Assembly: GCA_031285085.1 (NCBI GenBank)
Contig: JAITWW010000139.1
Location: 1-12,267 of the forward strand
Source of the DNA: Candidatus Methanofilum arcanum
Lineage (GTDB): Archaea > Halobacteriota > Methanomicrobia > Methanomicrobiales > Methanospirillaceae
DNA: 12,267 nt
Reading direction: 5' to 3'
Both the position numbers and the translations under genes were made by a program. The notes beneath the pieces were generated by a model. That model saw only the letters and a list, made by a program, of their open reading frames with translations. It made no database searches and was not told where the DNA came from. Every line of letters starts with the position of its first letter. Position 1 is the stretch's first letter. This document shows positions 1 to 8,185 of this stretch, one piece after another.

Positions 1-1206
1 AATTCCTGATTGATAGTGGAACTCTTTCACCAACTGCGTGATTTTGCCAGATACTCTCGCACTATCTATCGCAGTGAGGGAAGAAGCAAGCTTGTCATAC
101 TCAAAATGAGGCTTTGTCATGACGACACCCGTTGCCTGGTTGGAATCATGCGGATTTATAGTGTATGCTGCGCCCTGATACGTGAAAGTATATGGATCTT
201 GGTTAGAACTCCCTGCATTGACTGTAATCTGCGCAGCACTGGGAAGGGGTCTGCCATTGGGTGAGCCATCATCCGTGAGCATGAGATTACCGGTAAGGGA
301 GGGAGCATTCGTCCAATAACGCACACCTTGATGCCACAGAGAAACCAGATTGATTCCTCCTCTCATGAACTGTATCACTATATTCCCCCCTGCGTCATAC
401 AACTCCCACATTGAGTCCCCCGTTCGACCATGCACCCAACTATATCCCGCCAATGGATCTCTCACATCTGTTCGCCCTTCCCTTACACTCACCGTAAACG
501 TCGTTGCAATAACTCCATTGGCATAATCATCACTATTTGGCATCACCGCGATCTCATAGTTCAATGCCGCTGGATTTGAGCCAACCAGCGTTGCAGAGCC
601 AATGCTCTCGATCTGTGCTGTTGTTATAGATTGAAGCGTTGCTTTGGCCGTCACCTTATTGCAGAAGGCAGGAATGATATCCCCTGCAGACTGAGCAAAC
701 ACACATACGAGATCTGAGACATTGCTCGCCCAGTTGCCTGCGATATCGAGAATATACAGCTCATCTCCCATAAGATGAGACCCATTCTGGCTGGTGTACG
801 TCAGAACTTTTTCGGTTTTGATATTTGAAAGGCCATTGGTCTTGGCACCTGTATCTATAGAAAATGATTTTACTTCCGAGATCTGACCTCCATTGCTAGT
901 GATACTCTCTTTATACTGTGCATAGGCGATACTTCCAGAGCGGTACCCATCTTTATTTACAACTGCAGGTGGAAGCTCTTCAAGACCAGCATCACCGATA
1001 TTCCAAATGAGAGAAGTACTTTCCATTGTGACCCCAACGACATCAATAGCAGACGTGGCTGTCCAGATCTGTGTTTCAGGAATCTCTTTTGGGAGCGTGT
1101 CTGCGAATACCGTTGTCGTACTCATCAAACAGACTACGATACACACCGTGAGGTATTTTCGAAAACAAGCGGTTACATGGGTATTTTGTATAATATCTGG
1201 TGACAT
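1..1206 (-). CDS. Secreted/surface protein of unknown function, N-terminal part (runs off the left edge)
   Basis: The minus strand is open without a stop from here to the window edge: about 402 codons, 3' end missing. The N-terminus looks like a Sec signal peptide: a basic stretch (CFRKY), a hydrophobic core (LTVCIVVCLM) and a likely cleavage site after VFA, just before Asp. The remainder is rich in Ser, Thr, Asn, Gly and Ala with few Lys, as in extracellular archaeal proteins. I see no transmembrane anchor in the visible part and no enzyme motif. It resembles, from memory only, large surface proteins common in Methanomicrobiales. The SD GGAG at 1215-1218 is 8 nt from the ATG at 1206 but only 2 nt from the ATG at 1212, so 1206 is preferred. 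It follows the regulator gene by 39 nt (33 nt if 1212 is used), in the same direction, so co-transcription is likely. Confidence 0.8.
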   Translation of the reverse strand, partial: MSPDIIQNTHVTACFRKYLTVCIVVCLMSTTTVFADTLPKEIPETQIWTATSAIDVVGVTMESTSLIWNIGDAGLEELPPAVVNKDGYRSGSIAYAQYKESITSNGGQISEVKSFSIDTGAKTNGLSNIKTEKVLTYTSQNGSHLMGDELYILDIAGNWASNVSDLVCVFAQSAGDIIPAFCNKVTAKATLQSITTAQIESIGSATLVGSNPAALNYEIAVMPNSDDYANGVIATTFTVSVREGRTDVRDPLAGYSWVHGRTGDSMWELYDAGGNIVIQFMRGGINLVSLWHQGVRYWTNAPSLTGNLMLTDDGSPNGRPLPSAAQITVNAGSSNQDPYTFTYQGAAYTINPHDSNQATGVVMTKPHFEYDKLASSLTAIDSARVSGKITQLVKEFHYQSGI

Positions 1207-1212
1207 TTTCAT

Positions 1213-1230
1213 CTCTCCTTCTTTCTCCTC
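1213..1230 (-). promoter_or_regulatory. Purine-rich Shine-Dalgarno region of the secreted protein gene
   Basis: Reading the minus strand, GAGGAG (1225-1230) and AAGGAG (1215-1220) lie just before two in-frame ATG codons, at 1212 and 1206. The spacing of the nearer motif favours 1206. The double motif suggests efficient translation. Confidence 0.55.
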
Positions 1231-1245
1231 TCCATAGACTTTCAC

Positions 1246-1869
1246 CTACATACGCGTACTATCACGAAGTGCATATCTCTGTTCATCTTGAGTCACAAAT
1301 CCTTGTTCAACAAGAGTCAAAAGCACCCGCAAAACCTCCTCATGAGAGAGCGAATACAGACTCATAATCTCATCAATTGTTTGCACACCATGAGCAAGTG
1401 CAGCAGAAACCATGATCTCATCGCGTGAAATATCTGCACGAAGACCTGCACTCAAAACCTGATCAAGCTGCGTATCGATCTGTGTATCTACCTTCTCTAT
1501 CTCAGCAGAAAGATACTCCCGAACTGAAAACAGCTGATGCAGCTGATTCAACCCATCACGATACTGGTGCTCAGGACTTGGATCCGCTGGTACAATTCGC
1601 TGCTCCTTTGGAATCTTTTGGATCGAGATCTCAAGATCATGGGAAAGATGATAGTATTTCCTTCGATTTTGACCAGTCTGATGCGTAATAATCTCTGCTC
1701 GCTCAAGAATTGTCAGATGCTCAATCACCACCTTTGGACTCAAGGACAATCGTTCTGAAATCTCTGTTACAAAACAAGAACGAGTCTCAAGAAGTGAGAT
1801 AATACGGCGCCGATTCTCATTCCCTAAAATTCCAAGTAATTGTGACAAAGACGAATCATCAGACCTCAT
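1246..1869 (-). CDS. ArsR-type winged-helix transcriptional regulator with a second C-terminal helix-turn-helix segment
   Basis: The protein has 207 aa. Residues about 8-78 form an ArsR-like winged helix: LGNENRRRIISLL is the first helix pair, FVTEISERLSLSPKVVIEHL the helix-turn-helix, and QNRRKYYHLS the wing. Residues about 105-140 are charged and probably helical, a likely dimerisation linker. Residues about 148-203 (IMVSAALAHGVQTIDEIMSL followed by a short wing) look like a second winged helix. The known ArsR Cys metal-binding motif is not evident; Cys32 stands alone, so metal sensing is unlikely. The start is supported by a strong SD (1874-1881). It lies 44 nt after gmd and 39 nt before the secreted protein gene. 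It probably regulates this cluster or the secreted protein; the target is an inference. Confidence 0.85.
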   Translation of the reverse strand: MRSDDSSLSQLLGILGNENRRRIISLLETRSCFVTEISERLSLSPKVVIEHLTILERAEIITHQTGQNRRKYYHLSHDLEISIQKIPKEQRIVPADPSPEHQYRDGLNQLHQLFSVREYLSAEIEKVDTQIDTQLDQVLSAGLRADISRDEIMVSAALAHGVQTIDEIMSLYSLSHEEVLRVLLTLVEQGFVTQDEQRYALRDSTRM

Positions 1870-1873
1870 TTCT

Positions 1874-1881
1874 CTCCTCCT
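1874..1881 (-). promoter_or_regulatory. Shine-Dalgarno of the ArsR-type regulator
   Basis: AGGAGGAG on the minus strand; the GGAGG core (1876-1880) ends 6 nt before the ATG. It is one of the best SD matches in the window and fixes the start. Confidence 0.75.
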
Positions 1882-1913
1882 GTTACACAGTCAGCACATA
1901 GCACATCATAAAA

Positions 1914-2879
1914 CTACAAAGGACCATACCGCTTGAGATCTGCATCAACCATCATCGCCACCAACTCGTCAAATGAAACCTCTGGCTCCCACCCAAGACA
2001 ACTCTTTATTTTTCTTGGATCCCCGAGCAAAGAGTGAACCTCATAAGGACGAAACAATGCCGGATCTGAGATAACATAATCCTGATAATCAAGATCAACT
2101 CGTGCAAATGCCCTCTCTACAAAATCACGCACAGAATGAGCTTTTCCTGTCGCGATAACAAAATCATCAGGAGCATCAGCCTGAAGCATCAGCCACATTG
2201 CTCGTACATAATCACCAGCAAACCCCCAATCACGCACGGTATCCAGATTCCCAAGCTGCAAAGAGTCTGCCTTTCCAAAAACAATCTGTGCGACACCATC
2301 ACTCACTTTCCGAGTTAGATACTCAAGACCTCGCCTTGGGGACTCATGATTAAATAAGATCCCATTGGCAGCAAACATCTGATAACTCTCCCGAAAGTTC
2401 ACGGCCGTCCAGTACGCAAACACCTTTGAGACCCCATATGGTGTTCTTGGATGAAACATTGTCTTTTCATCTTGTGGCGGTGGAGATCTTCCAAACATCT
2501 CGCTGCTTGAGGCCTGATAATACCGTGCATCAGGAGCATAAGAACGTACAGCTTCAAGCAGCCGCACCGTTCCAACTGCGGTTGTTTCCGCTGTCATAAC
2601 TGAGTTTTTCCATGAACTTGCAACAGAAGATTGAGCCCCAAGATTATACACTTCATCTGGCATCGCATCCCGTACAGCAGCAGCAATCGATCCCTCTTCA
2701 GTTAAATCTGCTTGAATCAGTGTAATATCAGACAACACATCGAGAAGGCGAACAAAATGAGAGCTGGAACCATGTAGACTCCGGGTAGTTCCATATACCT
2801 CATATCCCTTCTTAAGAAGAAACTCAGTAAGATATGAACCATCCTGCCCAGTTATTCCTACAATAAGTGCTGTCTTCAT
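1914..2879 (-). CDS. gmd: GDP-mannose 4,6-dehydratase
   Basis: This extended short-chain dehydrogenase (321 aa) converts GDP-D-mannose to GDP-4-keto-6-deoxy-D-mannose, the branch point to GDP-rhamnose, GDP-fucose and related deoxysugars. Visible motifs are the NAD(P)-binding GITGQDGSYL (8-17), the catalytic region SSSEMFG (124-130) with Ser/Thr and Glu127, YGVSK (148-152) with Tyr148 and Lys152, the family signature NHESPRRG (177-184), and NLDTVRDWGFAGDY (211-224). The protein is slightly shorter than bacterial Gmd. A pure reductase (Rmd) is less likely because NHESPRRG and the RDWG motif are intact. It starts 15 nt after the preceding glycosyltransferase with no clear SD, suggesting translational coupling. 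No dedicated 4-keto reductase gene is visible next to it. Confidence 0.9.
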   Translation of the reverse strand: MKTALIVGITGQDGSYLTEFLLKKGYEVYGTTRSLHGSSSHFVRLLDVLSDITLIQADLTEEGSIAAAVRDAMPDEVYNLGAQSSVASSWKNSVMTAETTAVGTVRLLEAVRSYAPDARYYQASSSEMFGRSPPPQDEKTMFHPRTPYGVSKVFAYWTAVNFRESYQMFAANGILFNHESPRRGLEYLTRKVSDGVAQIVFGKADSLQLGNLDTVRDWGFAGDYVRAMWLMLQADAPDDFVIATGKAHSVRDFVERAFARVDLDYQDYVISDPALFRPYEVHSLLGDPRKIKSCLGWEPEVSFDELVAMMVDADLKRYGPL

Positions 2880-2894
2880 ATTGTTTTGAAAATG

Positions 2895-4031
2895 TCATCG
2901 TAGATGGGTATATGTATTTGCAATCTCAAGCACATGCATCTGCATCTCATAGCAAAACTGCTCATATGAAAACCGGCTTGCTTGTCTGAGGCATGCCTCC
3001 TTATATTTGAGTGGCTCTGCTTCAACATGGCGCACTGCTGAGATCAGATCATCCACATCTGGATGTGTCAAGATCCCGGTATATCCATCAAGCACCGTTT
3101 CAAGATATCCTCCTTCCTTTGTTGCAACAACTGGTTTTCCAGATGCCATCGCCTCAACTGGAGTAATCCCAAAATCCTCATCAATCGCGGTCGTGATAAA
3201 TCCCTCACACTGTGCATACAGTGTCATCAACTGCTCATCTGTGCAAGAGCCAAGAAATGTGACATTTGGTGGTGCAGACTTTTTCAGATGTTCATATCCA
3301 GGATAAACAGGTCCTACAACCAGGAGTTCCTTATCTGGCATCCTTCGAAACGTTTCGATCTGAAGCTCAACACGCTTCCATTTATCAACCCTCCCAACAG
3401 ATAGCCAGTACCCTTTACTTGGCTCACATCGATACTGCTCCAAGTGAAGAGGGGGGTAGATAACCTTTGCATCCCTGCCATAATATTTTTGTAATCGATT
3501 TCTGGTATTATGTGAGATACAGGAGATATGACGGATATGCTCTCTCACAAACCGTCTGTCGAAAAAACGTGCAGATGACAGAGCAGGTGCATACAAAAAC
3601 TGCTTCAGTATTGGGAGCTCATCAAAGAATGGATAATACATATCGTACAATGCACGGCGAGGTGTGTTGAAATAATACATATGAGGCATCTGCTTTACCG
3701 GATACCGAGACGCCATATCATCATTGAACACATAAAAATCATATGAAAATGATTGTCTTTGGAACAATCTTCGCCCTGCAATCTGTCGAAATGGATCTGC
3801 TGGAAGCCTGGCATCAAGGGAGATAACATGCACATCACTCCTTGGATCATATGCAGCGACTGCCTCTGGATCATACTGTGGGCAGATAATTGTTGCAGAC
3901 AATGCACGTGCCTGATCCATAATGAGCCGCTGTGCTCCACCTGGCTTTGAAAAATCTTCACAAGTCAGAATTGCGATATTGATGTCTTGAACTGTTTCAA
4001 TCTTTTTTTTCATTTTTATCAGAACAGACAC
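2895..4031 (-). CDS. GT4-family glycosyltransferase (possible mannosyltransferase)
   Basis: The protein has 378 aa and a GT-B fold. The N-terminal acceptor domain has the glycine-rich KPGGAQRL (29-36). YFNTPRRALYD (120-130) resembles the NTP-R-x-L-x-D segment of WbaZ-like mannosyltransferases. The C-terminal donor domain has SVGRVDKWKR (211-220) and the EX7E motif, Glu285 to Glu293 (EDFGITPVE), followed by SGKPVVATKEGG. There is no signal peptide or membrane span, so it acts on the cytoplasmic side. A GDP-sugar donor is inferred from gmd immediately downstream. The start is uncertain: GTG at 4031 gives a 35-nt overlap with the upstream glycosyltransferase, while ATG at 4013 gives 17 nt. Neither has a convincing SD. 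A run of eight A residues lies in the overlap. Confidence 0.88.
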   Translation of the reverse strand: MSVLIKMKKKIETVQDINIAILTCEDFSKPGGAQRLIMDQARALSATIICPQYDPEAVAAYDPRSDVHVISLDARLPADPFRQIAGRRLFQRQSFSYDFYVFNDDMASRYPVKQMPHMYYFNTPRRALYDMYYPFFDELPILKQFLYAPALSSARFFDRRFVREHIRHISCISHNTRNRLQKYYGRDAKVIYPPLHLEQYRCEPSKGYWLSVGRVDKWKRVELQIETFRRMPDKELLVVGPVYPGYEHLKKSAPPNVTFLGSCTDEQLMTLYAQCEGFITTAIDEDFGITPVEAMASGKPVVATKEGGYLETVLDGYTGILTHPDVDDLISAVRHVEAEPLKYKEACLRQASRFSYEQFCYEMQMHVLEIANTYTHLR

Positions 4032-5193
4032 GTGTTATTACATCTACCCAGCGAGCTGCAACTACATCCCATTGAAGTGAAAATGGAATCTCATATGTTT
4101 TTGATTCCCCATTTTCACTTATGATCCTGGAGAGAGACTCTGTGAGTGCTTCTCTATTCTGTGAAGGAACAAAGTGAGTTCCTTCATACTTACTCAAGCT
4201 CTCGATCAAACCACCCACTTTTGTTGCAATAATTGGCATTCCATATGCGATCCCAATATGAGCCACCGCACTTTGGGATGCACGGGTATATGGAAGTACA
4301 AGTACATCAGCAGCAGAAAAATAATAAGGAATCTCCTCATCACTGATGTACGTTGCAACGAGTCTGATATGCTCTTGATCTTTTGATGCTTCTATTCTGC
4401 AAAGTGCATCCGCATCCTCCCATGGCTCTCCTGCAATGAGTAAAAGAGTATGTTCTTTTTCATCAGCTGAGAGGTGCTCAAATGCTTCGACCAGTTGTGA
4501 AACTCCCTTATATGGGCGAATGAGTCCAAAAAATAGAATTATTTTTGAATACTGGAGTGGAATGCCAAGTTTATGACGTGCAGTATCTGTTGGAAGATGG
4601 GGGTATTGATCAAATAATCCGATAGGAACAATCTCGATCTCTTCTGCTTTTATTCCATATTTCTCTGCAATCAATGCCTGATCAAAAGCAGAATGCACAA
4701 TATATCTCGTGCATAATCCACGAATCATTCTCCCCATCACACGCGAATAGATTTTGATCGGCAGTATCGCATCTTCCAGGGGATCTACTACCTCATGAAA
4801 CTCCATAATAAGAGGAACTCTTCGCAGCAGAAGAAACATCGCAATACAGAGGTACATATGTGATACACTTGAGGTCCACCACTCAAAGATGCAGAGATCA
4901 CCTTGTCGAGCCTTTGCATATGCCCTGTACCAGCTGAGAGGATTATACCAATCAATGTCCTCATGCACCACAACATCTGGATCATATGTCAAGGTAGATA
5001 AAGAACTTCCAACCCTCTCTGCTCCTGGAAACAAAAACGTTGGAAGCATATCTCGAAAAAGGAGAGCTTGCACATGATACGACGGTGCCAGAGCGTTTGA
5101 GAGGCGAGTCGTATAATATGATATACCTGACAAAAAACGAGATGATGGACCAATAATTGAAATGGTCATCTTTTTTTGCTCTTTGTTCATCAT
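3997..5193 (-). CDS. GT4-family glycosyltransferase
   Basis: This 398-aa GT-B glycosyltransferase probably adds a sugar to a lipid- or surface-linked glycan in the cytoplasm. The N-terminus IIGPSSRFLSGISYYTTRL (13-31) carries the glycine loop of the acceptor domain. The donor domain has LFFGLIRPYKG (220-230) and VLVLPYTRASQSAVAH (297-312), followed by YGMPIIATKVGGL (317-329). The usual first Glu of EX7E is replaced here by the PYxxxxQS form found in many GT4 enzymes. The segment LCIAMFLLLRRVPLIM (115-130) is hydrophobic and may dock on the membrane. The start ATG overlaps the glmS stop as ATGA; GGTGG (5195-5199) lies just before it, better spaced for the second ATG (5190). Translation is probably coupled to glmS. 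The sugar specificity cannot be read from the sequence. Confidence 0.88.
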   Translation of the reverse strand: MMNKEQKKMTISIIGPSSRFLSGISYYTTRLSNALAPSYHVQALLFRDMLPTFLFPGAERVGSSLSTLTYDPDVVVHEDIDWYNPLSWYRAYAKARQGDLCIFEWWTSSVSHMYLCIAMFLLLRRVPLIMEFHEVVDPLEDAILPIKIYSRVMGRMIRGLCTRYIVHSAFDQALIAEKYGIKAEEIEIVPIGLFDQYPHLPTDTARHKLGIPLQYSKIILFFGLIRPYKGVSQLVEAFEHLSADEKEHTLLLIAGEPWEDADALCRIEASKDQEHIRLVATYISDEEIPYYFSAADVLVLPYTRASQSAVAHIGIAYGMPIIATKVGGLIESLSKYEGTHFVPSQNREALTESLSRIISENGESKTYEIPFSLQWDVVAARWVDVITRVCSDKNEKKD

Positions 5194-7028
5194 TCCACCG
5201 TTACACTTTTTGCAAGATTTCGCGGTTTGTCAATATCTCGCCCAAGTTTCACCGCAACATAATATGCAAGCAGCTGTAAGGCAACTGATGTCGTAATGAT
5301 ATCTGTCATCATGCCCTCATGCTTGATTGGAATGATACAGTCTGCGATATCAATGAGCTCAGGAGCATGTGGGTCTCCAAGCACGATTAAAGGAGCTCCC
5401 CTTGCTTTTATCTCTTTGAGGTTTCCTGTCATAACCGCATAGCTTGGTCCTGGAAGGCAGACTGCAACAACAGGTGTTTCTGGGGATAAAAGAGCAAAAG
5501 GACCATGTTTTAACTCTCCCGCGGCATATGCTTCGGCATGGATATATGAGATCTCTTTGAGTTTTAATGCTCCTTCCATCACAACAGGGTAAAACACCCC
5601 CCTTCCAACATAAAACATATGCTCGCTGTGAGCACAGATATCAACTGCAGCATCATAAGAAAGTGAGAGAATCGGTACAATTGCTTTATGCACATGTGAG
5701 AGTTCTTCTCCACATATCTCCCCACTCATTATATTTACCATCTGGAGCAGCACCCCAAGCTGGGCAATAAATGACTTCGTTGCCGCAACACTGATCTCTG
5801 GGCCAGCATGCATAAGCAGGGTATGATCTGCCTCTCTGGTGATAGAACTTCCAAGCACATTGGTAATGGCAACTGTCTCTCTATTAAAACAGCCTCCCCT
5901 TCTGACAGCAGCAACGGTATCTGCTGTTTCTCCTGATTGAGATATGGTGAGGAGCACGCCACGAACCGGAGAATGTGCATACTTAAACTCAGAGCCAATC
6001 TCCAGTTTGACAATCTTTTCACTCATTGCTTCAAGCAGGTGTGCAAAGATCATCCCGGCATGATATGATGTACCACAGGCGACGACAGTTATATAATCCT
6101 CATCCAAAAGAATCTGCGGAATTGTATCTGGGGTGAGGGAATGCACTGCTTGATAGAGCACCTCTGGTTCTTCATAGATCTCTTTGAGCATATAATGGGG
6201 GTATCCACCTTTCTTCACCTGCTGCAAAGTGAGACTCAGCACCGTTATTGGATACTCTTCTTTTCGTTCTGCTTCTGATCTTGAGTCTAATGCTCTCTTC
6301 CCATCTCCTTTTCGATGGATATGATACCCCGAGTTTGTTACACAGACAATATCTCCATCATCTGGATATACAACCCGATTTGTATACTCGATAATAGGAA
6401 GCATATCTGATGCAAATATGAACTCCGAGTCACCAATCCCAAGTACCAAAGGACCACTTGATCGCACCGCCACGATCTCATCTACACCAACAGCAGTTAC
6501 TAAAATAGCATATGAACCAAAAATCTTGCCTGTTACGATCTCTACCGCTTCCGCAAGTCTTCTTTTTGGGATAGGCCCTTCTTCTTTCTTTTCAAAATAT
6601 GCTTCTTCAATAAGATGTGCAATGACCTCACTGTCGGTATCAGAAGAGAAGCTATGGCCATCACGAATCAGCTGTTCTTTGAGTGGGTGATAGTTTTCAA
6701 TAATGCCATTATGCACAATTGCTATCTTTCCGGTGCAGTCATAGTGAGGGTGGGCGTTTTTATCAGATGGAGGTCCATGCGTAGCCCATCTTGTATGACC
6801 AATTCCAACATGCCAGTTTTTCTCTCCATCACTGGCTAAGGATGGAAATAATGGCTTATCGTTTGGTAGATCTGAGATTCTTCCAACTCGTTTTATGGCA
6901 TGAAGTCTATCCCCTCCATCTACCGCAATACCAAATGAATCATATCCCCGGTACTCAAGGAGTAAAAGCCCTTGCAATAATACTGGTCCAGCTTCACGAA
7001 AGCCACCATATCCAATAATTCCGCACAT
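5190..7028 (-). CDS. glmS: Glutamine--fructose-6-phosphate aminotransferase (isomerising)
   Basis: GlmS makes glucosamine-6-phosphate from fructose-6-phosphate and glutamine, the first committed step to UDP-GlcNAc. The start at ATG 7028 gives 612 aa beginning MCGIIGYGG, so Cys2 becomes the N-terminal nucleophile after Met removal; a GTG 6 nt upstream would bury it. AGGTG at 7034-7038, 5 nt before this ATG, agrees. Numbering from that ATG, the glutaminase domain (about 1-220) has HTRWATHG (78-85), VHNGIIENY and SDTDSEV. The two SIS sugar-isomerase domains carry CGTSYHAG, SQSGETADT, VAATKSF and EAYAAGELKHGPF. The C-terminus ends LAKSVTVE, the usual GlmS end. Length is normal and all key motifs are intact. 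It overlaps the upstream glmU-like stop by one base (TAATG) and the downstream glycosyltransferase by four. Confidence 0.97.
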   Translation of the reverse strand: MCGIIGYGGFREAGPVLLQGLLLLEYRGYDSFGIAVDGGDRLHAIKRVGRISDLPNDKPLFPSLASDGEKNWHVGIGHTRWATHGPPSDKNAHPHYDCTGKIAIVHNGIIENYHPLKEQLIRDGHSFSSDTDSEVIAHLIEEAYFEKKEEGPIPKRRLAEAVEIVTGKIFGSYAILVTAVGVDEIVAVRSSGPLVLGIGDSEFIFASDMLPIIEYTNRVVYPDDGDIVCVTNSGYHIHRKGDGKRALDSRSEAERKEEYPITVLSLTLQQVKKGGYPHYMLKEIYEEPEVLYQAVHSLTPDTIPQILLDEDYITVVACGTSYHAGMIFAHLLEAMSEKIVKLEIGSEFKYAHSPVRGVLLTISQSGETADTVAAVRRGGCFNRETVAITNVLGSSITREADHTLLMHAGPEISVAATKSFIAQLGVLLQMVNIMSGEICGEELSHVHKAIVPILSLSYDAAVDICAHSEHMFYVGRGVFYPVVMEGALKLKEISYIHAEAYAAGELKHGPFALLSPETPVVAVCLPGPSYAVMTGNLKEIKARGAPLIVLGDPHAPELIDIADCIIPIKHEGMMTDIITTSVALQLLAYYVAVKLGRDIDKPRNLAKSVTVE

Positions 7029-8185
7029 TAACACACCTGCATATTATCACTAATTTGAGCAGAACAAATCCGAGTGTCCATGCCAATATCAGCCCCATTT
7101 CCAATAATGGCATGAGAGATCATACTTCCTGCACCAATGATTGTATCTGACCCAATAATTGCACCAAATGAACTCTCAATCAGATCCCCCTGAGCCATCT
7201 TCATGACACCCTCACTTGGTACGAGTTTTGTTGCTGCATGAATATGGCTTCGCTCTCCGATCACAGAGTCTGCAATATATCCCTGTTCCAGGATGGTAAC
7301 ATCCTCCATGAGAAGTGAGTGTGAAAGCGTTGTGAATGCTCCGATATAGCTTCGTGCCCCAATACTACACCCAGGCCCAATAACTACATGTGATGGCAGT
7401 GTCACATCCTCTCCAATGTACGTTGGACCTTTAATGTGTGTATATGGGCCAATTGTGGCACCTTTTCCAATGAAAACAAGTCCTTCAATTATGGCATGGG
7501 AGCTGATCTTTCCATGTTTGAGAGCGGGAGTATGTAAGAGAAGTGAGTCATTTAGCCCAAGGAGATGCCAGGGCCAGATTGCATCTCCCCACTCATCGGT
7601 ATGCACCGCAGCAAATGGTACATGAGAGATGATTGCATCAAAAAAATCAGTCATATTATATCCATATGAGGGAATGGATGCACAAAGGGACTGAGCGATG
7701 CGGTACGCTCCGCAGCTGATGAGCATACTTGTTACATGCTTTGGCTTTTCTTGAATCGAGAGGATATAGTTGTCCTTGAGGGTGAGCACGCCATATCGTG
7801 CAGACTCCTTACTCCGAGTCACTAATATGGCGTTTTTGTGTTGCATAAGGGCTCGTATCGAAGCAGAAGAGATATAGTTATCACCAGGAAGAATGAGCAG
7901 ATCATCTGTTACAAGTGGAAGTGCCGCTGCTACGGCATCAGCAGTCCCGAGTTGATTTTTTTGATGCACAACAGAGATATCATCAAATGATGAGAGGTAC
8001 TTCATGACCATCTCAGAGCGATACCCAACAACCACGATGATATCACGTACTCCTGCTGCATGTAATGAACTGATTACATGCCCAAGAATGGGTTTTCCAG
8101 CTACTGGAAGGAGGGCTTTTGGGCAGTTTTGTGTTAATGGTCGAAGTCTGCTTCCTTCACCTGCTGCGAGAATAATTGCTTGCAT
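7028..8185 (-). CDS. GlmU-like sugar-1-phosphate nucleotidylyltransferase, acetyltransferase motif lost (paralog 1)
   Basis: The protein has 385 aa. The N-terminal nucleotidyltransferase (about 1-215) has the signature LAAGEGSRLRPLT (6-18), PKALLPV (22-28), LGTADA (79-84), PGDN (100-103) and EKP (146-148). The C-terminal left-handed beta-helix (about 225-380) has many hexapeptide repeats such as IGKGATIGP and IGEDVTLPS. Aligned by eye with paralog 2, the His of PHFNYIGD is Glu300 here (LEQGYIAD), and the GAGTKVANLR stretch reads HAATKLVPSE. The acetyltransferase centre therefore looks dead. It may act only as a nucleotidyltransferase, for UDP-sugar or possibly GDP-mannose supply to gmd; that choice is an inference. 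It shares one base with glmS and lies 95 nt after paralog 2. Only AGGT, very close to the ATG, serves as a weak SD. Confidence 0.88.
   Translation of the reverse strand: MQAIILAAGEGSRLRPLTQNCPKALLPVAGKPILGHVISSLHAAGVRDIIVVVGYRSEMVMKYLSSFDDISVVHQKNQLGTADAVAAALPLVTDDLLILPGDNYISSASIRALMQHKNAILVTRSKESARYGVLTLKDNYILSIQEKPKHVTSMLISCGAYRIAQSLCASIPSYGYNMTDFFDAIISHVPFAAVHTDEWGDAIWPWHLLGLNDSLLLHTPALKHGKISSHAIIEGLVFIGKGATIGPYTHIKGPTYIGEDVTLPSHVVIGPGCSIGARSYIGAFTTLSHSLLMEDVTILEQGYIADSVIGERSHIHAATKLVPSEGVMKMAQGDLIESSFGAIIGSDTIIGAGSMISHAIIGNGADIGMDTRICSAQISDNMQVC
7034..7038 (-). promoter_or_regulatory. Shine-Dalgarno that decides the glmS start
   Basis: AGGTG on the minus strand, 5 nt before the ATG at 7028. 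A GTG start at 7034 would overlap this motif and add two residues before the catalytic Cys, so it is rejected. Confidence 0.6.

Noticed and set aside
10..1237. Short plus-strand open frames at the left end
   Set aside because: They are opposite a continuous minus-strand frame that has a signal peptide and strong SD and runs off the edge.
7032..7034. GTG as the start of glmS
   Set aside because: It would add two residues before the Cys that must be N-terminal for glutaminase activity, and it overlaps the SD.
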